A DNA stretch of 36,275 bases from Lachnoclostridium sp. An118 (GTDB taxonomy: Bacteria; Bacillota; Clostridia; Lachnospirales; Lachnospiraceae): the NCBI RefSeq assembly GCF_002160985.1, contig NZ_NFLQ01000026.1:1-36275 (forward strand). The letters are read 5' to 3'. The notes below the pieces were generated by a model. The model was not told where the DNA came from and did not search any database. It saw only the letters and a list, made by a program, of their open reading frames with translations. Positions 26,001 through 32,858 of the stretch are shown here, piece by piece. The translations under genes were made by a program, and so were the position numbers. The first letter of the stretch is position 1. The number at the start of each line of letters is the position of its first letter.

Positions 26001-26741
26001 CCCGCATAAAGCATGCTCAGATATGCTCGATATTGTATCCGAAATATGAAAGCTTTCTTGCTTTTTAGCAACAGGATATAATGCTACCGCATAACTTCCA
26101 TCCTCCTGGATCCAGTACAATACTCCATCCATAGAAAACAACTTCTGGTTCTTTTCATCAACGACAAAAGTTTCCATCGCAGGTCCAAAAGTTGTATTAT
26201 TTTCATTGGATCCAAAAGATGCCACATTTTCACCCAGATAAGCTGTTTTTAATTTTGAACATCCCGAAAAGATATCTGTCCCTATTTTTTCGAGGGTACA
26301 ATTGTAATAAATCTCCTCCAGATTGGTGCAATTCCGAAAAGCTTCCCGATCGATAAATGTTATGCCATCCGGTATTGTCAATTGTCTGATCGTACTGCAA
26401 TTCTGAAAAGCGCGCCTTCCTATTGTCGTTACAGGCATTCCCTCAATCTGTGTCGGAATTTCAACAGTTTCTCCGGATCCTGCATACTTTGTAATTGTTA
26501 TTTCTCCATCTGACTGTGTATATGTATAATCTCCACTAGAAACATTCTCCGAAGAGGTCTCCGCTTGATAGTCCTCCGTATCTTCGCCTGAAATCTCTTC
26601 ACTGTTTTCTATGTCCTCTTCCTGAGCTGCCGGTTCCGTTTGTTCAGTCGGCACATTCTCTTCTTCCGCAAATCCTGTTGTCGGTATCGCCAGAGATACT
26701 GCCAGGATGCCGCATAGTAATATGCTGATCGCCTTCTTCAT
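19863..26741 (-). CDS. Giant secreted LRR/GLUG/CARDB adhesin with C-terminal dockerin
   Basis: 2292 residues. A signal peptide (about 1-25) and an acidic Glu/Thr linker come first. BspA-type LRR_5 repeats follow to about residue 580 (pattern FQNCSTIRQLTIPDGITFIDREAF split over repeats). GLUG-type repeats span about 600-1010 (GGIAGRSSGKIEQCYNGG, GGIVGYHDKEGMIKDSYN). A carboxypeptidase-regulatory-like beta domain lies near 1080-1140, a long beta-rich region with propeller-like strands to about 1890, and two CARDB-like domains to about 2140. A Big_2 Ig-like domain and a 62-residue dockerin finish the protein. No catalytic domain is recognised, so it is most likely a ligand-binding surface protein docked to the cohesin anchor. 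GAGGAGGG precedes the ATG, and the gene lies 37 nt after the LRR gene. Confidence 0.88.
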   Translation of the reverse strand: MKKAISILLCGILAVSLAIPTTGFAEEENVPTEQTEPAAQEEDIENSEEISGEDTEDYQAETSSENVSSGDYTYTQSDGEITITKYAGSGETVEIPTQIEGMPVTTIGRRAFQNCSTIRQLTIPDGITFIDREAFRNCTNLEEIYYNCTLEKIGTDIFSGCSKLKTAYLGENVASFGSNENNTTFGPAMETFVVDEKNQKLFSMDGVLYWIQEDGSYAVALYPVAKKQESFHISDTISSISEHALCGNPYLKEIIIDGDDLAVKGDAICNLSSLERLTIGGRIDSMDDNAIIDCDALQEIYVEANVPSPRYGIGFFSGCDNLSYVRIGKNVTEFSVEDFGDTISFYDVEQGNTNFLSDNGVLYNVKDIKTLLKYPSNKAESSYVIPDDTEKIEASAFDECISLKEITFSPKEEVEIERYTFYRCEKLERIELTGNVTKVQGDAIWGCNNLHTIVWGADLVEWEDIRSLSDFLSLQSIQVDFENAKYSSVDGVLFDREQKILYVYPAAKEGENYVVPPTVTEIYEDAFQECTYLTAIEIPESVTVIGSNSINCTIIGVKGSEAEKYALEKGLPFVDKNQEETSGYPVIPDGESSVWEEGKKEEINPEGNMYIVNNAAQLAWIAEQTAGGNDFSGKEIVLAADIDLGANEWIPIGDSQNPFRGNFDGRNHKIKNLKVTESTYAGLFGGISSKTATRTICIRNINIVNAEISGAAASGALAGYVRSYKGAGVRIEAITVSGSIDGEEAGGAIGFVQGGENGAEITIENIRSTCDVQSSKHGAGIIGRITSGDDKYESYNGIVTVEDCRFNGTVTAPQRNGDSAGIVAEAKAIYNGKLEIRHCRADGKIATENTGYVGGIAAELAGNNALIISCVNYAYITDHGYYGGGIAGRSSGKIEQCYNGGNVIAVNQGSVYGGIVGYHDKEGMIKDSYNLGSIIGISNRYTYPGGITGNNYGTLENCYHAGSLPEQGSSILTQCYPGAMGSVVEGAAEYCYYDSIAFDIGHLYGKPSKNPDMPLVYNDPSKGIVHSGGMTTGEMKKADSYGPWDFISVWEFDYEYSWGYPTLISVKDLLDKQPDSDKKQVKDKNGKFILTVVDEENNKVEGAVITLGDETQETGESGQAKFDYTEEVLTLNAEKEGYLPYGPRTYTMDPKREDMIRMIKEENADAHPLNSVIMDMRGNRYELLTLTKTINRKYAGVEFKIYCVPSNLQTEYVNYEIMQGDQVVAESPTGEFTLTPEIFETTERDKVVRETKIRLTDTAGKTSEEKINLLVVDEQEMETSLEFGQGISFEVGKNVPVFGGSTIKFDTFELPVSVKISEEKWRVTLNMLDGNWDGGEEDGVKVLKSEFSLKKKLEKVKKYLRNESVLCRNPKISFELVGYAEGDMPMGSNDIDMKIYGKLSAKFGKEAQASVFVFAIDVKGEITATGELILNKETLQITDGNLKVGTSFGVGVYAGVGMANVLSVGIYGDPKLGVEYYLLPTKEAGLDEFYFSGSVKLALRFLGTNAATYKLWGPGKVWIYSRDLNEYQIDEKEGDSEYQTAEQWLESLGDNPIEIVEEKSAGEWTGGKAVVQEEAYSESKPVFMQAGGDLIMLFTSNTLTDRSAADASVLMYSVYDASEKQWMEPRPVDDDGTADFNPAAAGKYIVWNNSKSSLTNCTTLNQRGQLQEVNVAVYDSSTQSFTDVQTLTSNQSFENDLNIQETDNGVSISWSINAQNDVFGMEGENTLYSCSRKGNEWITQEIERTNHVVVGKTAGELDGRPYFAYIVDEDDNLTNQEGQAAYLVFADTGEKQRLTEKNVNAIYSVNSQNKIIIIDTEGNIYTKSGAEGEVQKETDEGIVTGRAQQIVEDGKGNLSILFIQNDENNANAYVVQYDSETSRWSDALEVTNSENYVENISGGYVDGKLILLYNQREVDVEASDLNGKNSLMWNSVETGAAQLSDVEVNFYKQDVAGGEELPLEITMKNTGFSTCRNVDIEISDETGLIMSQTIQTEILPGEEKNIELSITVPQLDDKKEYQLTINPAGDKENTLSTGFVLGEANLELDKSLYCVDGKYTLVATVTNKGAQKGKGTIEIFDYDHPETIYESFTFEELANDEVLHYDTTIDNLNWEEVSYKKIGIRIVADGEQIGDIRTVDIYTDYQIPVEEVYINATSVELEGIGQTYRLIASVLPEAAASMGVLWQSGNESVVTVNSSGVITAVGEGETTVSATIGDKTATCKIVVKKAVEIVGDINQDGNINLVDLMQCLNHVGRKELLEGKALEAADINGDGIVNLVDLMRLLNYVGRKTSAL

Positions 26742-26778
26742 CCCAATCCCTCCTCACTGATATTCTTCCACAACTCCT

Positions 26779-26967
26779 CTACAAAGTACTGCTTTTCCTT
26801 CCCACATAATTTAGCAGTCTCATTAAATCCACAAGATTCACCGAGCCATCTCCGTTGATATCTGCCGCCTTAAGCGCCTCACCTTCCAAGAGTCCCTTTC
26901 TGCCCACGTGGTTCAGGCACTGCATCAGATCCACAAGATTGATATTGCCGTCCGCATTGATATCTCC
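26779..26967 (-). repeat. Dockerin copy 3
   Basis: Last 62 codons of the LRR gene: loops DINADGNINLVDL and DINGDGSVNLVDL, linker GLLEGEALK. Confidence 0.9.
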
Positions 26968-29900
26968 CGTTATTCCGCCCTCGATATGGATCTGATAAGA
27001 TGCCGCCAATTCACCATCGGCGGTAGTTACTTTGATTTCGACACTCCCGGCTTTTTGTGCCGTTACAATTCCAGATGAGTCCACCGTGGCAATTTCTTCA
27101 TTGCTGCTTGTCCACACTGCATTTTCTAAAACGCTGCCGGAAGGATAACATACGGGATCCTGCCAATAGTTTCCCTCTTGATCAATTTCTACATTATCAT
27201 TTATAAAATACATATTTTGAACCGCCGGCAGAATGGTTTCGTTAATTACCGCAATTTCCTTTTCCTTCAATGCCTGAATATCCGCATTATTCAGCGGAGT
27301 ATTGGACACATTGATCTCCTGCAGGCCCTCTAAATCTGTCAGTACAGACAATCCGAAAATCATATTCCCGGACAGATCCAGCGTCTGCAATTGCTTCAGG
27401 TTCTGCATAGGCCCCAGATCTTCTTCTGTCAGATTCGCACATGACAGATTGACACTAAGCAGACTGGCTAAAGTCTCCATCCAATCTAATCCCTCCAGAG
27501 GATTTCCTTCCAGAGACAGCTGCTGGAGATTTATACAGTTCTTCAATTCCTCCGCTTCTGTTATTGCATTGTAAGACAGATCAAGGTTTACCAAACTCTC
27601 CGCTTTCGCCAATGCTTCCACTCTGCTGATCTCATTATTTGAAGCATTCAGTACTGAGAGCTTTTCCGTGTTAATTCCATTCAATGATTCAAGGCCACAT
27701 CCGCTGATATTCAGTTCTGTCAAATTCACAAGGTCTGATAAACCTGACAAATCTATTTCTTTCATAGGATTATCCGCCATGTTCAAATACTGCAGGTTCT
27801 GCAGTGTTCCTGCCGTTCCAAAAACCAGGATCTCATTTCCGCTGACATCCAGCCATTCAAGTTTAGTCAGTTTTTTCAGCGAAGACAGGGTGGTCAGTTC
27901 ATTATTCGCAAGCTGCAGTTCCGTAAGTTCTCGTAAAGAAGCAAGCGCCCCCAGATTAGAGATGTACTGCCCGCTGGCGTCTAACTTTTTTAAATCCCGC
28001 AGCCCGAATATGGGCGACAGATCAGTAATCTCATTATTTGCTATATCCAGTTCTTCCAGGTTATCAAAATACTGAAGCCCGTTTAAATCTCTGATGTATC
28101 CGTTTGAAAGATCCAGACTTGTGATTTCATCAGCCTTACTAAAATCCGGTTCTCCCGATCCATCGTCTCCCAAAACATCTATCAGTTCCTGCCGCAGCCA
28201 GTCATCCTTTACAGTCGGCGATAAAGCGGGTATCACAATTTCCTCCTGCTCCTCTTCCGGTACATCTATACTTTCCGCTGAATGCTCCGTTGCTTTGGCA
28301 GACATAGTTTTCGCACTGCCCGAAAGTATATCCAATACCTTAAAGCTCTTCTTTAAATCCTTAACACTCTTACTGTCACTGGTATTCAGTACCGAAGAAT
28401 CTATGCAGACATTTTTGACTGTTTTTTCTATAAATTTCTCTACTACGGACGTTGTAATATCTCCCCATCCAAACGCGCTTTGCAAGGCTCCCGCAATACC
28501 GCCGCTGGCATATCCGATAAACTCACTCTTCATATTCTCAGCCAGATATTTTTTAGCCTTTTCTGAGAACTCTTTTACATTTGCATTTGATACGATTCCT
28601 ACAGTTGAGTCATAAGAAGCCCCGTCCACATTTAGATACACAGCGTTCACTCCGCCAAATCCAAATGCAACGCCTTTACTTTTTAAGACACACTCCTTCC
28701 CGTTTATCTCAAATCGTAATTCCTGCTGCACACTGGACGATTCCACAAATCCTTCGCAAAGAGGTGTATTCAGTGTGTTGATCCATACAGATGCCAGCGC
28801 GTTTACAAATTGATTTTCTTCCGCTGTCAGCTGACTGCTATTGGACTGAAAAGCGCTCTGTGCAGCCACGCTGCGGAAAACCCTCTCCACATTCTCGCTC
28901 CACTTGGCGCTCTCAGTCGTAGAGGACAGATTTTGTCTGGCCGCAAATGTCCATTTTGAAGTATTTACAGTACAGGTAGATACACTGATATAATTGCTGC
29001 TTTCCAGTTCCAGTCTATGAAATACCTCTTCCTCTTCCACATACACCTTCCCGAGACAGAATTTACTTCCATTTACCTCCAAAGAAACATCATCGTTCCC
29101 GTAAAATACAACGCTAAACTTTCCGCTTGTAGAAACAAAATTATTCTTATTTCCTGTTAATTCCAGTTTCGTGCTAATAAAAATCGTGCCATCATTGAGG
29201 GCGCTGTTTTTTGAACCTGTAGTCATACTCATCTGCCCTGCTACAATCTTTCCGCCGGAGGTTACCGCAAGAGTACTGCGTCCTTCAAAATTCAGCTTAT
29301 CCGAAACCAATAATCCTCCCGCAACTTCCAGTTTTCCGCCACTGTCCCCGATCCATCCACCATTTGCGGTCACACTTCGGGCATCAATTTTTCCGCCATC
29401 TTTCAGAACTAATTTCCCGCCCTTTTCGATAAAAATATCCCTGGCGTTCAGCGTTCCGCTTACGGTTACCACAGCATCCGAACGGATATACAGCGTCCCG
29501 TCCTCCATCGTTGCCGTGCCCGCAACATTCCATGTGGTATTCTTAATCACCTTATCCCTGGCAATCGTCTCTGTCTTCCCGCTCCCGGTCTCATACCGGT
29601 CACTGGCGGAAAGATACTGCTCCTCCTTACCGGCAATAGATACAGTCGTCTTGCTCTCATCAGGGAACCAGCGTTTCCAGGTAATGTCCCCGCCAAATTG
29701 TTGTAATATATCAGAAGTCCAGGTAGAATCGTTGGCAGGATAATATGCAGTTAATTTAGGAGTATCTTCAAATGCATCGCTGTAAATATTGGGAACTTGT
29801 CCGTAAAATTTAATAGTTTTTAGATTTGCACAATTAGGAAACGCCCGGTAAAATATAACCCTTACACTATCAGGAATTTTCAAATCCCCTGTCAAGCCAC

Positions 29901-31206
29901 TACAATCCCTAAAGACTTCTTGCTCTATTTTTTCTAACCTATTTGATAAATGTAACTGACCATTAAAGCCACTGCAATTATCAAATGCTTGATAACTTAT
30001 CGATGTTACACTATCGGGAATTTTCAAATCCCCCGTCAAACCACTGCAATAGGCAAATGCAAATTCCTCTATTTTCTCTAATCTATTTGGTAAATGTAAC
30101 TGACCATTAAAACCACTGCAACCACTAAATGTCCCCCTCCTTATCGTCGTTACACTATTGGGGATTTTCAAATCCCCCGTCAAGCCACTACAATCCCAAA
30201 AGGCATAAGTTTCCATTTCTTTTAATCCATTTGGCAAATGTAACTGACCGTCAAAGCCACTGCAACCATCAAATGCCTCGTAACCTATTTCCGTTACACT
30301 ATCGGGAATTTTCAAATCCCCTATCAAGCCACTACAATGGTCAAATGCAAATCCCTCTATTTTCTCTAATCTATTTGATAGATGTAACTGACCGTCAAAG
30401 CCACTACAGCCATAAAATGCGCTGTCACCTATCTCCGTTACGCTATCAGGAATATACAAATCTCCCATCAAGCCGGTACAACCGCTAAAAGCTCTTTCCT
30501 TTATTTTCTCTAACCTATTTGGTAAATGTAATTGACCATTAAAACCACTGCAATCTTCAAACGCCCCGTAACCTATTTCCGTTACACTATCGGGAATTTT
30601 TAAATTCTCTGTCATGCCGCTAAAATTATAAAAAGAATAGTTTCCAATACTTGTAAGTTCTTCCGGAAATATTACTTCTGTTGTAAAATCATTATATTTT
30701 GGTTTGGAAGTCCAAGGGCTGCAATTGCTATATTGCCCATAATCATCCATCTCTCCATACCCCTCTATCTCCAAGGTATAAGTGTCATTTCCTTCCTCAT
30801 CTTTCCCATTCACCGTAATCGTCCATGTGAGATGTTCTCCACAGGATCCCGTTCCTACTACTGCCCCTATCTCCAGATTTTTATTCTGTTGTTTCTCCGC
30901 GCTTTCTATCTCTTCCTCTTTTCCCTCATCTGCTCCTCCCACTGCTTTATTCTCTTCCGCCGTTTTTTCTTCATCTTCGTCCGATTCGTTTTCTAAAGTA
31001 TCGTCAGTCACAACTTCCTCTGACTCATTTTCCGCCTCTTCTTTTTCTTCTGTTTCTTCCTCTTTCCCTTCCCCTTGCTCCGGATTATCTTCGCTGATTT
31101 CTTCCTGTACGCTCGCACCTTCTTCCGGCTCCGCTCCCATAACCGTTAACGTAGTTGTAATTCCCATCACAAACACTAACACCCATGCCACAACGTTTTT
31201 CCTCAT
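26779..31206 (-). CDS. Secreted BspA-type and internalin-type LRR protein with C-terminal dockerin
   Basis: 1475 residues. The signal peptide ends near MGAEP, and an extremely acidic linker follows (residues 27-110, mostly Glu/Asp). BspA-like LRR_5 repeats begin around 175 and include 48-residue units (IPDSVTEIG..GCSGF.GQLHL.NRLEKI) from residue 196. A parallel-beta section lies near 560-720 (TVSGTLNARDIFIEKGGKL), with a mixed domain to about 1010. LRR_4/internalin-type repeats follow (LEELDIANNEITDLSPI, LVNLDLSYNAITEAEEL) from about 1030 to 1325. Last come a Big_2 domain (VWTSSNEEIATVDSSGIVTA) and a dockerin. It is probably an adhesin. The ATG at 31206 follows AAGGAAG and GAGGGTGG. It is the first gene of a likely three-gene operon. 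Confidence 0.88.
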   Translation of the reverse strand: MRKNVVAWVLVFVMGITTTLTVMGAEPEEGASVQEEISEDNPEQGEGKEEETEEKEEAENESEEVVTDDTLENESDEDEEKTAEENKAVGGADEGKEEEIESAEKQQNKNLEIGAVVGTGSCGEHLTWTITVNGKDEEGNDTYTLEIEGYGEMDDYGQYSNCSPWTSKPKYNDFTTEVIFPEELTSIGNYSFYNFSGMTENLKIPDSVTEIGYGAFEDCSGFNGQLHLPNRLEKIKERAFSGCTGLMGDLYIPDSVTEIGDSAFYGCSGFDGQLHLSNRLEKIEGFAFDHCSGLIGDLKIPDSVTEIGYEAFDGCSGFDGQLHLPNGLKEMETYAFWDCSGLTGDLKIPNSVTTIRRGTFSGCSGFNGQLHLPNRLEKIEEFAFAYCSGLTGDLKIPDSVTSISYQAFDNCSGFNGQLHLSNRLEKIEQEVFRDCSGLTGDLKIPDSVRVIFYRAFPNCANLKTIKFYGQVPNIYSDAFEDTPKLTAYYPANDSTWTSDILQQFGGDITWKRWFPDESKTTVSIAGKEEQYLSASDRYETGSGKTETIARDKVIKNTTWNVAGTATMEDGTLYIRSDAVVTVSGTLNARDIFIEKGGKLVLKDGGKIDARSVTANGGWIGDSGGKLEVAGGLLVSDKLNFEGRSTLAVTSGGKIVAGQMSMTTGSKNSALNDGTIFISTKLELTGNKNNFVSTSGKFSVVFYGNDDVSLEVNGSKFCLGKVYVEEEEVFHRLELESSNYISVSTCTVNTSKWTFAARQNLSSTTESAKWSENVERVFRSVAAQSAFQSNSSQLTAEENQFVNALASVWINTLNTPLCEGFVESSSVQQELRFEINGKECVLKSKGVAFGFGGVNAVYLNVDGASYDSTVGIVSNANVKEFSEKAKKYLAENMKSEFIGYASGGIAGALQSAFGWGDITTSVVEKFIEKTVKNVCIDSSVLNTSDSKSVKDLKKSFKVLDILSGSAKTMSAKATEHSAESIDVPEEEQEEIVIPALSPTVKDDWLRQELIDVLGDDGSGEPDFSKADEITSLDLSNGYIRDLNGLQYFDNLEELDIANNEITDLSPIFGLRDLKKLDASGQYISNLGALASLRELTELQLANNELTTLSSLKKLTKLEWLDVSGNEILVFGTAGTLQNLQYLNMADNPMKEIDLSGLSDLVNLTELNISGCGLESLNGINTEKLSVLNASNNEISRVEALAKAESLVNLDLSYNAITEAEELKNCINLQQLSLEGNPLEGLDWMETLASLLSVNLSCANLTEEDLGPMQNLKQLQTLDLSGNMIFGLSVLTDLEGLQEINVSNTPLNNADIQALKEKEIAVINETILPAVQNMYFINDNVEIDQEGNYWQDPVCYPSGSVLENAVWTSSNEEIATVDSSGIVTAQKAGSVEIKVTTADGELAASYQIHIEGGITGDINADGNINLVDLMQCLNHVGRKGLLEGEALKAADINGDGSVNLVDLMRLLNYVGRKSSTL
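29830..30621 (-). repeat. 144-bp tandem repeat encoding paired LRRs
   Basis: Five and a half in-frame units of 48 codons (residues 196-459 of the LRR protein). Each is a pair of 24-residue leucine-rich repeats, the first with IPDSVTEI and the second with GQLHLxNRLEKI. The DNA is similar enough between units for unequal recombination to change copy number. Confidence 0.85.
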
Positions 31207-31256
31207 TATCCACCCTCACTTCTTCCTTTCTCAATCAAAACCTTCCTTATAGCAAA

Positions 31257-31282
31257 ACAGCGTGGTTTCCACACCACGCTGT
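31257..31282 (-). terminator. Hairpin between the beta-helix gene and the LRR gene
   Basis: ACAGCGTGG and CCACGCTGT around an 8-nt loop, running into TTTTGC on the minus strand. It can terminate the upstream dockerin gene. If the candidate promoter at 31376-31404 is used, it instead lies in the leader of the LRR operon as an attenuator. A 13-codon ORF with its own GGGAG (31288-31247) overlaps it. Confidence 0.7.
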
Positions 31283-31375
31283 CCGCATTTTCCGTCTCCC
31301 TTATCTTTTGAACACGCTTTTTTCCAGATAATCCTGCTGGCTGCCCTTGCTCTTATTAACAGCGCTTTATACGGT

Positions 31376-31404
31376 ATGATATTGCTTTACCACAACACAA
31401 ACAA
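31376..31404 (-). promoter_or_regulatory. Candidate promoter for the LRR-dockerin operon
   Basis: On the minus strand: TTGTTT (31404-31399), a 17-nt spacer and TATCAT (31381-31376), in the 220-nt gap after the beta-helix gene. Transcription would start about 160 nt before the LRR gene and cross the hairpin at 31257-31282. Confidence 0.45.
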
Positions 31405-31426
31405 AGCCTCACCCCTTCATCTCTTC

Positions 31427-31615
31427 CTAAAGGGTTGGAGTTTTCCTCCCCACATAATTTAGCAATCTCATTAAATCCACAAGATTTACTGAGCCGTCTC
31501 CATTGATATCTGCCGCCTTCAGCGCCTCACCTTCCAGGAGTTCTTTTCTTCCTACGTGGTTCAGGCACTTCATCAGATCCACAAGATTGATTTGTCCGTC
31601 CTGATTGATATCGCC
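31427..31615 (-). repeat. Dockerin copy 4
   Basis: Last 62 codons of the beta-helix gene: loops DINQDGQINLVDL and DINGDGSVNLVDL, linker ELLEGEALK, the closest relative of copy 3. Confidence 0.9.
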
Positions 31616-32758
31616 TGTTGTTATATCTTCTCCACTCCCATCTGGAACAATCTTAAGTGCCGCATAGTTGCAGTATTTAATCCCCGGCTTAATCACCTCA
31701 GACAGTTCCATTTCCTGCAGCGCATCCATGCTTTCTCCCGCACAATATATGGATGATCCTTCCTCAGCCAATGTGCCCCCCTCGATAACCCGGGAATAAT
31801 TGTTCATCGCAGTCTGAAGAGATATATCGGAATAGTAAACTCTCAATTCGCTTAAGTTTTCTCCGGATGTTAGCTCTTGAAACCTTACTGCATATCCATT
31901 TACTGATTCTGTCAAATTGATATCTACCACCGAATTACCTGCATATAAATATCCATTGTATATACATACTCCTTTTGACATATTTGCATTTATCGGTGTT
32001 TCTTTGATCGTCAGAGTACTGTCCAGAATATTGATATATTGCAGTGGGGATGCACTAGCGCCCCTGTTGTATATCCCCGTAAAATCTGTGATCTCATTAT
32101 TCCCCTTTGCAGATATATTCAGTGACGCCCCATTTTTCAAGACGAGATTTCCCACATCATTAATTCCTGCGTATCTCCCCTTTAAGTCTTCCTGGGCAAG
32201 TCCGCTGCAGTTTGAGGCATCAATATTGATCGTACAACCGTCTATATTCAGATTATCATCATATAAGTAGCCTGTAGCCCGGAAAAACTCAATACCTGCA
32301 TCATTACTTCCGCCGCACTTTATATTCAAGGTTCCTCCACCTGTAAATGTTACACTGGAAAATCCTCTGAACAAAACTGCTGCCTGAGAATATCTCACAT
32401 CCCCTGTCGGATTTTCATAAGATAATGTATTTTCTCCTATGAGACGTATGGTCAGATTATCTCCTGCTTCACTTACCTTTCTGGCACTGATCAATGGGAA
32501 CATACTATCTCCATCAGCATACCTGGGCGATACAAAATTCACATTGTCAAATGTCAATGTACATGTCTCCTTGTCAAAAGTAATCCCCGGATATTTACTC
32601 CCTCCGCTCGTGATAACGGAGCCGCCAACGGCTACTTGAACTTTTCCTTCTCCCTCAGCATGAACCTGAATAGCCTGTACCGTCAGGCTAAACGCTGTTA
32701 TAAGTAAAAAAGCCGCTAATAGTATACAAAACTTCCATCTACAGATTTTTTCACTCAT
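31427..32758 (-). CDS. Secreted beta-helix-like protein with C-terminal dockerin
   Basis: 443 residues. A clear signal peptide (ILLAAFLLITAFSLTVQA) is cleaved near VHA. About 330 residues are rich in short beta strands and Asn/Asp/Ser turns, with a ladder look (VTFTGGGTLNIKCGG, LNIDGCTINIDASN, LVLKNGASLNISAKG, INILDSTLTIKETP). I read this as a right-handed parallel beta-helix of the pectate-lyase-like or carbohydrate-binding (Cthe_2159-like) class. No catalytic residues are assigned, so binding is as likely as lysis. The final 62 residues are a dockerin. The ATG at 32758 has GGAGAGGG upstream. It lies 100 nt after the cohesin gene, with a hairpin between them. Confidence 0.82.
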   Translation of the reverse strand: MSEKICRWKFCILLAAFLLITAFSLTVQAIQVHAEGEGKVQVAVGGSVITSGGSKYPGITFDKETCTLTFDNVNFVSPRYADGDSMFPLISARKVSEAGDNLTIRLIGENTLSYENPTGDVRYSQAAVLFRGFSSVTFTGGGTLNIKCGGSNDAGIEFFRATGYLYDDNLNIDGCTINIDASNCSGLAQEDLKGRYAGINDVGNLVLKNGASLNISAKGNNEITDFTGIYNRGASASPLQYINILDSTLTIKETPINANMSKGVCIYNGYLYAGNSVVDINLTESVNGYAVRFQELTSGENLSELRVYYSDISLQTAMNNYSRVIEGGTLAEEGSSIYCAGESMDALQEMELSEVIKPGIKYCNYAALKIVPDGSGEDITTGDINQDGQINLVDLMKCLNHVGRKELLEGEALKAADINGDGSVNLVDLMRLLNYVGRKTPTL

Positions 32759-32790
32759 TTTCCCTCTCCATATCTAACGATTATTCTCAA

Positions 32791-32820
32791 ACAGCGCAGT
32801 ACAATGATGTACCGCGCTGT
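32791..32820 (-). terminator. Hairpin between the cohesin gene and the first dockerin gene
   Basis: A 12-bp stem with one mismatch (ACAGCGC.GTAC / GTAC.GCGCTGT) and a 6-nt loop, followed by TTTGAG on the minus strand. The short U-run suggests partial termination. No convincing promoter lies between it and the downstream gene. Confidence 0.6.
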
Positions 32821-32858
32821 CATTTTCAGTCATTATTATTTGTGGCACTTATAACCGC

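Noticed and set aside
29830-30621. Regularly spaced repeats considered as a CRISPR array
   Set aside because: The 144-bp units are in-frame LRR codons with no short direct repeat or spacer structure.
31262-31462. 66-codon plus-strand frame between two dockerin genes
   Set aside because: It crosses the terminator hairpin and the antisense end of a dockerin, with no ribosome site and no family.
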